A stretch of 34,302 bases of DNA from Nitrospirota bacterium (GCA_021847795.1 JAJZPZ010000017.1:1-34302); one strand, 5' to 3'; numbered from the stretch's first letter, positions 6,133-14,227 are shown. Translations and numbers: made by a program. The notes: generated by a model not told the origin, from the sequence alone.

Positions 6133-7629
6133 ATGCTTTCCAACAAAGATTTTTTTAATAATATTGTTATGTCGATGGTCGAGATGCTCATTGTCATACA
6201 TCCCGACGGCAAGATCAGGATGGCGAATCAATCGGCATGCAACCGCCTGGGGTACAAGGAAGAAGAGCTTATCGGCAGGCACATCAGTATGCTGTGCGGG
6301 GAGGAGGAAGGCGAGTTCAGCATGGAGGAGATCAATGCCATTGCTTTCCAGGGGGGCAGGAATGTGGAGCGCAAATATAAGGCAAAGGACGGCGCCATAC
6401 TTCCCGTATCCTGTTCCTGTTCGGTGATGTTCGATGGACTGCAGTCAATTACCGGGATGACCTTTGTGGCGCAAGATATCTCGGAGCGGAAGCAGATGGA
6501 AGAGAAGCTCCTGGAGTACAAAAACAAGCTCCAGGACCTGGTGGAGATACGCACCAAGGAGCTTTTTGATACGACGATCAGGCTAAAGATGGAAATCGCC
6601 GAGCGCAGGCAGGCGGAAGAGAAATACAGGGACCTCTTCGAAAACGCCGTTGATCCCATCTTTATTGTCGGAGCCGACATGAAGTACAAGGACGTGAACA
6701 AGCGGGCAATAGAACTCTTCGGCTATACGAAAGAGGAATTCCTGGATATGGGCATTTTCGACGTCATTCCTCCTGAACAGGTCCCCAGGTCGGAAAGCGA
6801 AGTCGAGAAGCTGAAAAAGCAGGGCGCGTACGAGAAGTTCATCGGGAAAATGCGAAAAAAGGACGGCAGCTATATTGATATCGAGGTAAGCTCGTCAGCT
6901 ATTATCGAAAACGGCACAGTTGTGGGCTCCCGGGACATTGTTCGAGATATCACTGAGCGCAAGCAGGCGGAGCATAAGGAGCGCATGGCTGAACTCGGGG
7001 CAGTTGCCGCAAAAATAGCCCATGACCTGCGGAACCCCCTGGTGTCTATCGGCGGATTTGCGAAAAGGCTGAAGACCAAACTTTCCGGTCCCATGGAAGA
7101 GCAGGCAGGCATTATCCTGAAAGAAACGCGCAGGCTGGAAAGCAATCTCAGGGAAATCCTGGGCTTTGTGAGGGAAGGGAACCTCCAGAAGAAAGAGCTT
7201 GATATCTGTTCCATCCTTGAAGAGATTGCCCTGCTTTACCAGGACGAGCTTTCCGAGAGGAAGATCGAACTGACAAAAAAGCTCGAGGACCCGCTTATGG
7301 TCCGTGCAGACAGCTACCACTTGAAAGAGGCGCTTATCAATGTCCTGACAAATGCGATGCAGGCTGTAGGGGCGGACGGCAGGATAGGCCTTGTTGCAGG
7401 AAGGAACGGCGTCCAGGTTGAAATAATCTTGTCCGATTCCGGGCCGGGCATTAACGAGAAGGACCTGCAGCAGATATTCAAACCCTTTTTCACAACAAAG
7501 GTCTTTGGTTCAGGGCTGGGGCTGACCATAACGCGGAAGATCATACAGGAGCATGGCGGAACGATAGAGGCACAGACAAAGCTGAACTCCGGCACAGCCT
7601 TCACCATACGCCTGCCTGCCGCTACCTGA
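6133..7629 (+). CDS. Cytoplasmic PAS-PAS sensor histidine kinase
   Basis: 498 aa; start ATG at 6133 with GGAG eight bases upstream. Two PAS domains (about residues 10-120 and 165-280), each ending in a DISERKQ/DITERKQ linker, are joined by a helical coil at 120-160. The HisKA domain holds the H-box AHDLRNPL with His297, then the HATPase: N-box around Asn407, G1 box DSGPGI from Asp435, the F-box KPFFTTK and the G2 region GSGLGLTI. All catalytic motifs are intact. There is no transmembrane segment, so it should sense a cytoplasmic signal, perhaps redox state or a ligand bound by a PAS cavity. No response regulator is adjacent, so it is an orphan kinase with an unknown partner. It was probably transcribed alone. 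Confidence 0.93.
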   Translation: MLSNKDFFNNIVMSMVEMLIVIHPDGKIRMANQSACNRLGYKEEELIGRHISMLCGEEEGEFSMEEINAIAFQGGRNVERKYKAKDGAILPVSCSCSVMFDGLQSITGMTFVAQDISERKQMEEKLLEYKNKLQDLVEIRTKELFDTTIRLKMEIAERRQAEEKYRDLFENAVDPIFIVGADMKYKDVNKRAIELFGYTKEEFLDMGIFDVIPPEQVPRSESEVEKLKKQGAYEKFIGKMRKKDGSYIDIEVSSSAIIENGTVVGSRDIVRDITERKQAEHKERMAELGAVAAKIAHDLRNPLVSIGGFAKRLKTKLSGPMEEQAGIILKETRRLESNLREILGFVREGNLQKKELDICSILEEIALLYQDELSERKIELTKKLEDPLMVRADSYHLKEALINVLTNAMQAVGADGRIGLVAGRNGVQVEIILSDSGPGINEKDLQQIFKPFFTTKVFGSGLGLTITRKIIQEHGGTIEAQTKLNSGTAFTIRLPAAT

Positions 7630-7769
7630 GGACCGGGGGACCCGCGATATCCCCGGGAAAATCTCTTCCCTCCCCCCTTTTTTGCAAGAGTTCTGTTTTA
7701 CAAGTAGCTGATAATTATAGACCTATTGAGCTTTCAGCATAAAGGGGCATAAGGTGCAAAGTCTTGCCT

Positions 7770-7798
7770 TTATCTTTTCTGCTTATCTCAGATATAAT
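7770..7798 (+). promoter_or_regulatory. Possible promoter of fliL
   Basis: A perfect TATAAT at 7793-7798, with a weak TTATCT 17 bases upstream, lies 33 bases before the fliL start. Only the -10 element is strong. Confidence 0.4.
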
Positions 7799-7830
7799 TA
7801 CCCATCGTTCCTGTCAGGGGGTGGAGTCCG

Positions 7831-8262
7831 ATGAAGAAAAAAAACCTGTATCTCCTCATTGTCGTCATTGTTGTGACTCTTGCAGGGGCCACGAGCGCAT
7901 TCACTTTTTTCACGAAACCCGGTGCAGCTGATGTCCACGGGAAAGAGGCACGGGCTGCTGAAAATAATGTGAATTTCCCCCTGGAACCCTTTATCGTAAA
8001 TCTCGCCGGCCCGGTAGAGACCAAGTTCGCAAAAATGTCCATAGAACTCGAACTTCCGAAGGAGCTCGAAGAAAGGGCAAAGGCCAGGACTCCTCAGATA
8101 CGGGATGCCATCCTTATGATTATTACCAGCAAGTCTCCGGAATCCCTGAAATCCCCTGAAGGGAAACTCCAGTTCAAAGATGAGATCAGCCTCGGGGTTG
8201 CCCAGATCTTAGGAGAAAATTCCGTAAAAAACGTCTACTTTACAGACCTTGTCATGCAGTAA
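7831..8262 (+). CDS. fliL: Flagellar basal-body-associated protein FliL
   Basis: 143 aa; ATG at 7831 with GGTGGAG seven bases upstream. Residues about 5-27 are a single membrane helix, followed by a periplasmic domain with the family's PLEPFIVNLAG strand, an FAKMSIELEL strand, a helix with RDAILMIITSKSPESL, and the ending KNVYFTDLVMQ. FliL sits around the stator of the flagellar motor in the inner membrane and supports torque and stator retention. It is normally inside a flagellar operon with fliM; here no other flagellar gene lies within the window, so it is an isolated copy, and a strong terminator follows it. A second copy in a flagellar cluster elsewhere is possible. Confidence 0.88.
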   Translation: MKKKNLYLLIVVIVVTLAGATSAFTFFTKPGAADVHGKEARAAENNVNFPLEPFIVNLAGPVETKFAKMSIELELPKELEERAKARTPQIRDAILMIITSKSPESLKSPEGKLQFKDEISLGVAQILGENSVKNVYFTDLVMQ

Positions 8263-8280
8263 CGTCAGTAACAGATAAAA

Positions 8281-8318
8281 AAACCGTAGTGCGTAACCAG
8301 AACCGCACTACGGTTTTT
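8281..8318. terminator. Strong bidirectional Rho-independent terminator
   Basis: AAACCGTAGTGCG (8281-8293) pairs perfectly with CGCACTACGGTTT (8304-8316) around a ten-base loop and is flanked by A and T runs on both sides. It serves fliL on the plus strand and the small membrane protein genes on the minus strand. Confidence 0.85.
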
Positions 8319-8356
8319 ACTTGTCACTTGTTACTCGTCACTTGTTACTTGTTACT
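8319..8356. repeat. Short tandem repeat of ACTTGT(C/T)ACTTGTTACT type
   Basis: Units of 7 to 9 bases built on CTTGT(C/T)A recur five times. The repeat overlaps the end of the minus-strand gene at 8338 and encodes its last residues (VTSNK and stop). Confidence 0.7.
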
Positions 8357-8670
8357 GCCGCGCGCTCCTTTGCTTCTGCCGGTGAAGTAACTGCCTCTAC
8401 CAGATAGCCGAGGGCTGTGCCTGCAATTGAGCCCACAACAATGCTTACTGATGCGATGCAGGCAATGGCCAGCAGAATACCTGCTGCAACGATCATCCGC
8501 ACAATAACCGTAGGCTCAACCGGCCCGCCCATCAGATGCCTTATCACTGTAAGGGAGCCATAGCTGCCAAAGTAAAAACCCGGTATCAGTCCGAAAATCA
8601 AAAACGCTACTCCTCCGAGTGTTGCCCCGATCTTTGTTCCTGTTGTTATGAGCTCTTTTCTTGCTTTCAT
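8338..8670 (-). CDS. Small integral membrane protein, paralogue of the gene at 8725-9051
   Basis: 110 aa; ATG at 8670 preceded by GGAGGAGGG. After a basic amino end there are two or three hydrophobic segments: residues about 10-35 with GLIPGFYFGSYG, and 55-90 with a glycine- and alanine-rich helix pair. The layout (GATLGGVAF..GLIPG, then a V/MIVAAGILL helix, then GSIAGTALGYL) matches the neighbouring upstream gene, so the two arose by tandem duplication. Function is unknown; size and Gly-rich helices suggest an oligomeric inner-membrane protein. The last five residues come from a tandem repeat, so the natural carboxyl end may once have been elsewhere. Confidence 0.75.
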   Translation of the reverse strand: MKARKELITTGTKIGATLGGVAFLIFGLIPGFYFGSYGSLTVIRHLMGGPVEPTVIVRMIVAAGILLAIACIASVSIVVGSIAGTALGYLVEAVTSPAEAKERAAVTSNK

Positions 8671-8724
8671 GATGTCCCTCCTCCAGTTTTGGTTGTGTTT
8701 ATTTTTTCTATTATTGCGTATGTG

Positions 8725-9051
8725 CTATCTGCTCTTTACTACTGCCCCTACCCGCGCCACCCTGCTGAACTGTGCCGAATCTATGAGTGTCCCTGCCAGC
8801 CTGCCCAGTAATGATGCGCTGGTAACAAAGATGGTCCCTGATATCATTATTCCGAGTACCATGGATGCGCCTACAATGAGTCTCGGCAGAAGGGTTGCAG
8901 ATACCGGGGTGCCTGCAATGCTCCCTGCTATATTCAGGCCTATGAGTCCACCGATGAACGAACCGGGAAGAAGTCCTGCCACTGCAAAGGCTGCCAGCCC
9001 AACGCCTGCTCCGATGTATAATCCCTTTTTTGCATTTTCATTTGTTTTCAT
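8725..9051 (-). CDS. Small integral membrane protein, paralogue of the gene at 8338-8670
   Basis: 108 aa from the ATG at 9051 (MKTNENAKKG), chosen for GGGAGG seven bases upstream; the frame is open back to 9213 but without a site. It has a Lys-rich start, a hydrophobic segment GVGLAAFAVAGLLPGSFIGG, then a second pair of helices with MVLGIMISGTIFV and a short basic tail. It shares its GLLPG/GLIPG motif and helix order with the next gene 54 bases downstream, so both are likely co-transcribed and may form a hetero-oligomer. I do not recognise the family. Confidence 0.75.
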   Translation of the reverse strand: MKTNENAKKGLYIGAGVGLAAFAVAGLLPGSFIGGLIGLNIAGSIAGTPVSATLLPRLIVGASMVLGIMISGTIFVTSASLLGRLAGTLIDSAQFSRVARVGAVVKSR

Positions 9052-9260
9052 TTTCTTTTCCTCCCTTTTGTTTTCTTGCTTCTTATATTGCAGATTCCGT
9101 GCCAATTCTAAACACATTGAAAAACAAGAGAATAGATGAGCAGGGTTTTTGCATCTTTGCGAAACAGGCCGGGGCGGCATTGCAAAGCTGCGAACAGAAG
9201 AGATAGAATGCAAAGGTTGCGTATTTGCTTATGCTGAGGACATAATAAAAGATACGTTAA

Positions 9261-9785
9261 ATGGTTCGTGTAAAGAAATTCATCAAGAAAATATTCACCG
9301 GAAGCAAAGAAGCAGGACCGCTTGTTGCAGGGCTCCTCGGTCAGTTGCCGGAAGACTACATGGTCTTCAGCGGCATCCTTTACAACCACAGTGAGATCGA
9401 CCACGTTGTATTCAACAGGCAGCACGGGTTGTTTATTATTAATATTGCAGCCGGAAAGGGTGAGGTCACCTATGACGGGGCCCAACTGCTTATCAACAGG
9501 AAGCCTCGGTCTGAAGTGATCAAGAAGACCCTCAAAGATACCTTCTGGCTGAAATCAACGATACGGGAGCGCATGGGACTAGATGTGCTGGTAACGCCTA
9601 TCGTGGTTTTTGAGAACGCAAAGGTGAAGGTCAGCGGTCCCATAATCGGGGTGACTGTCGTGGAAAGCGGGCGCCTCATGGACACGGTTGCACAAACTCC
9701 TGAGAAAAGTCATCTTGAGGACGGCGTGGTAATGGTGCTGCGGGAACTGCACGGCATCCACACGATCAACTACAGGAGCATGTAG
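9261..9785 (+). CDS. NERD-like domain protein with lost catalytic residues
   Basis: 174 aa; ATG at 9261 with a poor ribosome site. Residues 15-110 follow the nuclease-related (NERD) pattern: GPLVAGLLGQLPEDY, then a strand and EIDHVVFNRQHGLFIINIA, then a GKGEVTYDG turn. In active PD-(D/E)xK members the strand after the Gly reads I-E-x-K; here it is I-N-I-A, so the Glu and Lys are absent while the Asp of EIDH is kept. The carboxyl end adds strands with PIVVFENAKVKV, as in NERD proteins. It probably binds nucleic acid or another ligand without cutting. It stands alone between a small membrane gene pair and a convergent permease. Confidence 0.7.
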   Translation: MVRVKKFIKKIFTGSKEAGPLVAGLLGQLPEDYMVFSGILYNHSEIDHVVFNRQHGLFIINIAAGKGEVTYDGAQLLINRKPRSEVIKKTLKDTFWLKSTIRERMGLDVLVTPIVVFENAKVKVSGPIIGVTVVESGRLMDTVAQTPEKSHLEDGVVMVLRELHGIHTINYRSM

Positions 9786-9796
9786 GTCCCCTCTCA

Positions 9797-10873
9797 TTAC
9801 CTGCCCAGGAAATCCCCGATCGGGGCAAGGGACTGAATGCGGTCGCACAATATCTTGAACACCGTAAGGAGCGGCACTGCAATCAGCGCGCCGGTGATGC
9901 CCCATATCCAGCCCCAGAAGATGAGCCACACAAAAATCGCCACCGGGTTCAGGGCAAAACGTGCGCCGAGCACAAAGGGCGTGATGATCTGCCCCTGCAG
10001 CGTGTCTATGGCGAGATAGAGTCCCGGCGCCAGCAGGATCTTCCCCATGCTGTTAAAGGACAGGAGCGCTACGACTGCCACGACAATTACCCCGAGCAGC
10101 GGCCCGATATAGGGAATAAAAACCAGGAACCCGGCCATAACTCCCCAGAGCACCGGGTTGGGCATACCGACAAAATACATCACGAGGCTGATTACTGCCC
10201 CTTCAATGATGTTGATAAACGTCACTGTCAGAAGATAGCGCGATACACTGGTCTCTATCTCTTGTGCGATATCGACCACCTCTTTTTTTTCGTGGAAACC
10301 CGGGAAAAGATTTGTGAGCTTGTGGACAAATAAATCCCCTGAGGCAAGAAGGAAAAAAAGGAGAAAGACCATTACCGCTCCCTTTGCAACGAACTCCTGC
10401 ATGCCTGAAAAAAAGGCATCGGAGAGGCTCGGACGGCTTTTCACTTCGACCTTCGGCTTCTCTTTCTCCCCTGCTCCGGTTATCTTATGCAATTCCTCGG
10501 CGGTTTCCGCCACTTTCTGCACCGGGAGGACGATGCTCCGCACCTTTTCCTCTACGGCGCGGAAGTTTTGGGGAGCGCTGTCGATCCATGCAATGGCAGG
10601 ACCGGTAAGCTGCTCTGTTCCGTATGCTGCAGCCCCGATGAGGATGGCGAGCACAAGTGCGGCGCCTGCCACTTCAGGAATCCTGATTCTCTTTAATGTG
10701 CGCACTACCGGTCTCAGGAGAAAGGCAAAGAGCACCGCAAGGGTTACCGGCAGCAGAAAGGCCCGGGCAAAATATAGAGTATAAAAAGAGGCGAGAATAA
10801 AAAGCCCTTTGATTGCCCGGAACATATGGGAGACATCTCCGGCTCTGTTTTTTGCTTGAGGCTCTTCGTCCAA
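9797..10873 (-). CDS. AI-2E family (PerM/UPF0118) membrane permease
   Basis: 358 aa with a TTG start at 10873 and AGGGAG six bases upstream; an ATG at 10825 is the alternative. About eight membrane helices are visible: two near the amino end around a FAFLLRPVVRTLKRIRIP loop, a long soluble segment (about 85-150), then PNPVLWGVMAGFLVFIPYIGPLLG, the conserved core of the family, and a final ALIAVPLLTVFKI helix. Members are described as exporters of small molecules, including autoinducer-2 and Na+ or H+ antiport in some cases; the substrate here is unknown. It converges with the NERD-like gene, 11 bases apart. Confidence 0.9.
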   Translation of the reverse strand: MDEEPQAKNRAGDVSHMFRAIKGLFILASFYTLYFARAFLLPVTLAVLFAFLLRPVVRTLKRIRIPEVAGAALVLAILIGAAAYGTEQLTGPAIAWIDSAPQNFRAVEEKVRSIVLPVQKVAETAEELHKITGAGEKEKPKVEVKSRPSLSDAFFSGMQEFVAKGAVMVFLLFFLLASGDLFVHKLTNLFPGFHEKKEVVDIAQEIETSVSRYLLTVTFINIIEGAVISLVMYFVGMPNPVLWGVMAGFLVFIPYIGPLLGVIVVAVVALLSFNSMGKILLAPGLYLAIDTLQGQIITPFVLGARFALNPVAIFVWLIFWGWIWGITGALIAVPLLTVFKILCDRIQSLAPIGDFLGR

Positions 10874-10967
10874 GGCTTGCTCCCTGCGCGCAGTGGTGTT
10901 GAGACGGAAGTTGCTCTTATCTCAAACTATAAAGGGAAAATTGCAGGGGGTCAAGCAGGGCTTTGTT

Positions 10968-11300
10968 CTAGATCTTGTCGAATACCGCCTTGGATATTTT
11001 GATAAAGCATACCCCTTCAGGCATTTTACAGTTGCCGGCCTTTTTCTGTCCCACGGCATCTTTCGGCATCCTGATGGTGGCCAGCTTGCTCCGCGCCTCG
11101 TTCAGCAGGCGCAGTATATCGGCAGGAAGGGCTTTTATCTCATCTGCCCGGCTGCATTCAAGCTCTGCAAGGCCTTCCTGCGTCCGCGCCGTTGTATTTG
11201 CAAAGGCCTTGCAGGCGCTGCACAAAGTGTCCGCCTGCTTGCCTTCGAGCACAGAGGAGACATAATGATAATATCGTATATGATTAATGAGCTTTGCCAT
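10968..11300 (-). CDS. Small four-cysteine protein, unknown
   Basis: 110 aa from the ATG at 11300, six bases after GGAGG; longer frames exist back to 11372. The sequence opens with an aromatic helix (MAKLINHIRYYHYVSSVLEG), then CSAC, a helix running to a Cys near residue 60, a basic ATIRMPKDAVGQKK segment and KMPEGVCFIKI. The spacing of cysteines could allow a redox or metal site. No signal peptide is seen. I do not recognise it. It precedes the AI-2E permease on the same strand by 94 bases. Confidence 0.6.
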   Translation of the reverse strand: MAKLINHIRYYHYVSSVLEGKQADTLCSACKAFANTTARTQEGLAELECSRADEIKALPADILRLLNEARSKLATIRMPKDAVGQKKAGNCKMPEGVCFIKISKAVFDKI

Positions 11301-11515
11301 GAAAACCTCCATCTCATATCTTAAGGAAGTAAGGCTGTTCTTTTCAAGCTGAACACTGCGGTTCCCGTTCAATAAGCCTGGTATGAAATACTTTTAAAGG
11401 GATCGCCGTAAAGCCTTTGGGGCAAACTGAGACACTACCTTTCCTGGAGAGGTGTTGACAGGAGATAGTCTGAGTACATAAAATGATACCCACTTTTCTT
11501 TTTTGCGAGGCGGGC

Positions 11516-11746
11516 ATGCTCAAAGACAATGAACGGATATGTGATATTTGCGGGGGCGGGATTGCGGAAGGTACGCAATCCCGTGTTGCCCACATTTCTC
11601 CGGAGGCGGCAGCTGTGCTCCGTGATGCGGAAGGCGGGGACCTCACTCCGATATGGGAGCAAAACCCTGACGGGACCGTGCGCTTTGATATTTGCCGGCA
11701 ATGCGTGGTGTGCATGGGGGGGCTGAATACACAAAAAAACAACTAA
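11516..11746 (+). CDS. Small zinc-ribbon-like protein, unknown
   Basis: 76 aa from the ATG at 11516, six bases after a GAGG; an in-frame ATG at 11483 is possible. Two CxxC knuckles (CDICGG near residue 9 and CRQCVVC near residue 62) flank a central helix and acidic turn, the arrangement of a zinc ribbon. Codon use resembles the neighbours. Function is unknown; such proteins often bind nucleic acid or act as adaptors. Confidence 0.6.
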   Translation: MLKDNERICDICGGGIAEGTQSRVAHISPEAAAVLRDAEGGDLTPIWEQNPDGTVRFDICRQCVVCMGGLNTQKNN

Positions 11747-11816
11747 ACATCAACAGGGCCGGGGTTTTATCCGGGCAAAGACAAATTGCGCCCGGTCTCA
11801 ATTACAGAAGCCGCCC

Positions 11817-12161
11817 TTATTTCTTCTTCTTTTTCCTGACCTGGTCCCGATGCTCCGGCAGCTTGGCCCACAGGCACTTATCTCCGAAATCTTCAAGTCC
11901 GGAATATTCCCTGCAGACCTTCGGCCTTTTCTTGTAAATGGCGCATCCGGTTTTCTTTAAGTGCGGACAGGGGAAATCGAGGACAAGGTAGAGATATCCA
12001 TCCTCTTTGGTGACTGAGAAGCCCCTGGCGCTGTAGAAATGGATAAGCTCTTTTTCCGAACATTCATAGATGTCAGGATCGATATAGAGGCCGAGCGGCC
12101 CGCAGCATTTGCGGCAGACAGTGCACAGCTGTTGCTTCTCTGTAAGTTTTTTGGTTGCCAT
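11817..12161 (-). CDS. YkgJ-family cysteine-cluster protein
   Basis: 114 aa; ATG at 12161 with no clear ribosome site. The amino end has CxxCxxCC (Cys13, 16, 19, 20), and later PCPHLKKTGCAIYKKRPKVC follows, the standard Fe/Zn-chelating pattern of the YkgJ (CxxCxxCC) family, with another Cys at 95. The tail is five lysines. The role of the family is not well defined; metal or iron-sulphur cluster binding is inferred from the cysteines. A second, longer member lies at 30306-31076. Confidence 0.85.
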   Translation of the reverse strand: MATKKLTEKQQLCTVCRKCCGPLGLYIDPDIYECSEKELIHFYSARGFSVTKEDGYLYLVLDFPCPHLKKTGCAIYKKRPKVCREYSGLEDFGDKCLWAKLPEHRDQVRKKKKK

Positions 12162-12412
12162 AGATTTAAATCGTGAGCCGTGGATATGTTGGCAAGACCG
12201 CAGACATCACGTATGGGTACAGTTTAAAGCCAACGGGTCCTGCATGTCAATGTTCCTAATTCTCAGGCAGACAGCGGGAACCGGGATGAAAGGCTTTGAG
12301 GCATTCATGCCATCCATTATTACGGGGCAGGGTCAATGTATGCAGGATGCAGGCGTGGTGTATAATAAAAAATCACGGTTTTTGTGGTTCATGATGTATA
12401 TAAAGGAGTTTC

Positions 12413-12712
12413 ATGGCAATGGCAAAGAATGATGCTCAACAGATCATCCTGGATTTCAGAAAACGCCGGACCAGGCAGCAGTTTGCAATAGCTGTTACCC
12501 TGCTCTGCATGGTACTCCTGGTCCTGGTGTATAGGCGCCCGGATCTTTTTACAGAAGTCCCGAAGTCCCTTATCTCAGCTGCGCAAATCTTTTTAATCGG
12601 CGTCTTCATTGTCTTTACTGCAATAAACTGGAGATGCCCTGCCTGCAAAAAGTACCTGGGAGCGGATATCGCCAAAGGCAGGTGCCCCCGCTGCGGCGCC
12701 CGGCTGCAGTAA
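12413..12712 (+). CDS. Two-helix membrane protein with C-terminal zinc ribbon
   Basis: 99 aa; ATG at 12413 with AGGAG five bases upstream, and a TATAAT at 12361 that could start its mRNA. Two membrane helices span about residues 24-41 and 54-72 and are followed by a zinc-ribbon CPACKKYLG..CPRCGARLQ ending, probably cytoplasmic. Function is unknown. It is followed 22 bases later by the HIT gene on the same strand, so they may be co-transcribed. Confidence 0.75.
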   Translation: MAMAKNDAQQIILDFRKRRTRQQFAIAVTLLCMVLLVLVYRRPDLFTEVPKSLISAAQIFLIGVFIVFTAINWRCPACKKYLGADIAKGRCPRCGARLQ

Positions 12713-12734
12713 AAGGGTGGCAGGAAGAGAAAGC

Positions 12735-13193
12735 ATGTTCATACTGCATGAGAGATTGAAGGCAGACACGCTGGAGATCACACGCCTGGAGTTGTCACGC
12801 GTTCTCCTGATGAACGACAGTGCTTTCCCCTGGCTCATTCTTGTTCCGGAAAGAGAGGGCATCCGGGAGATTCACGAACTGAACGAAAAGGACCGTGTGC
12901 TGCTGGTAGAAGAGATGGCGCTTGCCTCAAGGGTCATCCGGCAGCTTTATATGCCTGATAAGATCAATATCGGGGCGCTGGGCAACCTGGTGCCGCAGCT
13001 GCATGTCCATGTGGTCGGCAGGTATGCCGCAGACCGCGCCTGGCCGGGGCCGGTGTGGGGCGCGGGCCCGGCAAGCCCCTATGCGGACAGTGAGCGTGAC
13101 AGTATCCGTGAACGTTTCAGGAAGGCTTTTCCGGACAAAAAACAGAGCGCCCTTTCCCAGCCGTTAAGACAGGGTGAGCAAGGTGCGCAGTGA
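12735..13193 (+). CDS. HIT-family nucleotide hydrolase or transferase
   Basis: 152 aa from the ATG at 12735 with AGGAAG upstream; a GTG at 12717 gives six more residues. The fold is recognisable from FPWLILVPEREGIREIHEL and the carboxyl PQLHVHVVGRY. In the histidine triad (H-x-H-x-H-x-x) the first His is Gln here, leaving the nucleophilic pair LHVH. HIT proteins hydrolyse dinucleoside polyphosphates or AMP conjugates. This PQLHVHV variant is common in one bacterial sub-branch, so it is probably still active. The 3' end overlaps the convergent LysE gene by 30 bases. Confidence 0.88.
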   Translation: MFILHERLKADTLEITRLELSRVLLMNDSAFPWLILVPEREGIREIHELNEKDRVLLVEEMALASRVIRQLYMPDKINIGALGNLVPQLHVHVVGRYAADRAWPGPVWGAGPASPYADSERDSIRERFRKAFPDKKQSALSQPLRQGEQGAQ

Positions 13194-13814
13194 AGTGGAA
13201 ATGAAGTAAAGCGAGATCATGAGGAGCATGATACCGAAGCCAAGGTTGATACGCCCGATTGTTTTTTCCGAGATGAACCGCTTTGCCCAGTAGAGAAAAA
13301 GAGATAATGCGGTAAGATAGGTTGCAAGTCCCAGGCTCCCCGCCGCAAGGAAAAGAGCGGCAGTTTCATAGGTGAATTCCCTTATCAGCCCGATGTCCTG
13401 GAATAAGCGTATACCGGAGAGCCACCAGAGGATCATCATCGGATTTATCCCTGAAAGGGAAATGCCGCCGAGAAAGGCCCACCTCTTTTTTTTGAGGAAC
13501 ATTGTGCTGTTTCCGACACCCCCGCCTTTTGAACTATGCCGAATCGCAAGGACGCCGAAGACAATTAGTAGCAGGCCCCCGATAAGCCAGAATATTGCCA
13601 TTACTTTTTTTTCCTTAAGGAAAGGCGCTATGCCGAAAAATGCGATGATGCCGTAGAAAACATCTGCGCAAAAAGCCCCCAGCACAGTCATGAGCGATGT
13701 TTTCAGGTTTCCGCTGATCGACATCCGCACCGTCTCGATCTGCACGGGCCCGACAGGGATTGCAGCAATGAAACCCAAAAGGAAAGCCGCCAGGACTAAA
13801 AGGACAGAGTTCAT
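13164..13814 (-). CDS. LysE/RhtB-family exporter
   Basis: 216 aa; ATG at 13814. Six hydrophobic helices are visible. The amino end GFIAAIPVGPVQIETVRMSI is the family signature, and the central GGISLSGINPMMILWWLS fits the conserved NP segment of LysE exporters. It should act in the inner membrane to export amino acids or related small molecules; the substrate is not predictable. The yggS remnant lies 24 bases upstream on the same strand and may have been its operon partner. The gene converges with and overlaps the HIT gene by 30 bases. Confidence 0.9.
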   Translation of the reverse strand: MNSVLLVLAAFLLGFIAAIPVGPVQIETVRMSISGNLKTSLMTVLGAFCADVFYGIIAFFGIAPFLKEKKVMAIFWLIGGLLLIVFGVLAIRHSSKGGGVGNSTMFLKKKRWAFLGGISLSGINPMMILWWLSGIRLFQDIGLIREFTYETAALFLAAGSLGLATYLTALSLFLYWAKRFISEKTIGRINLGFGIMLLMISLYFISTSLRTLLTLS

Positions 13815-13838
13815 ATCCTATAATTATAGCCTATATGG

Positions 13839-14130
13839 CTATCCCTTGAAGAGGATATCATCCACCTGCACCAGTGTCGCACCTTCCTCTATGCCGACTT
13901 CGAAGTCATGGGAAACGCCCATGGAAAGATGGGGCAGGACCAGGCCTTTCCGTGCCGCTTCGTCGCGCAAACCGCAGAGTTTCTTAAAATACGGCCTTGA
14001 TTGGGCAGGATCTGCTGAAGCAGGGGGAGGCGGTTGCTGCAATGAACTCAATGTCATCGGGACTCCTGTCGGATTTCATGATAGCGCGGCTCAGGCGTTT
14101 CATAATGGCCAGTGTGTTTTTAACGATCAT
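13839..14130 (-). pseudogene. yggS: YggS/PLPBP-family pyridoxal-phosphate protein, internally deleted
   Basis: The minus strand starts with MIVKNTLAIMKRLSRAIMKS followed by SPDDIEFIAATASP, the amino end of YggS proteins, where the strand normally continues to the PLP-lysine motif. It then shifts frame near 14034 into PPPPASADPAQSRPYFKKL, then LRDEAARKGLVLPHLSMGVS with HDFEVGIEEGATLVQV, the carboxyl end of the same family. About 130 codons between are gone, including the PLP lysine. The intact family is about 225 aa. A single internal deletion that also broke the frame explains the remnant. Confidence 0.85.
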
Positions 14131-14227
14131 CTGAATATCGTAATATCCGGCGGCAAATAAATTCAAGGCCGGCACGCAACTCCTGTGACTGCAGAAAGGG
14201 AGGCAGGCAGGCCTTTAAAGGGAAGGG

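Noticed and set aside
10893-11324. 143-codon plus-strand frame
   Set aside because: It is antisense to the small four-cysteine protein gene and lacks a ribosome site or motifs.
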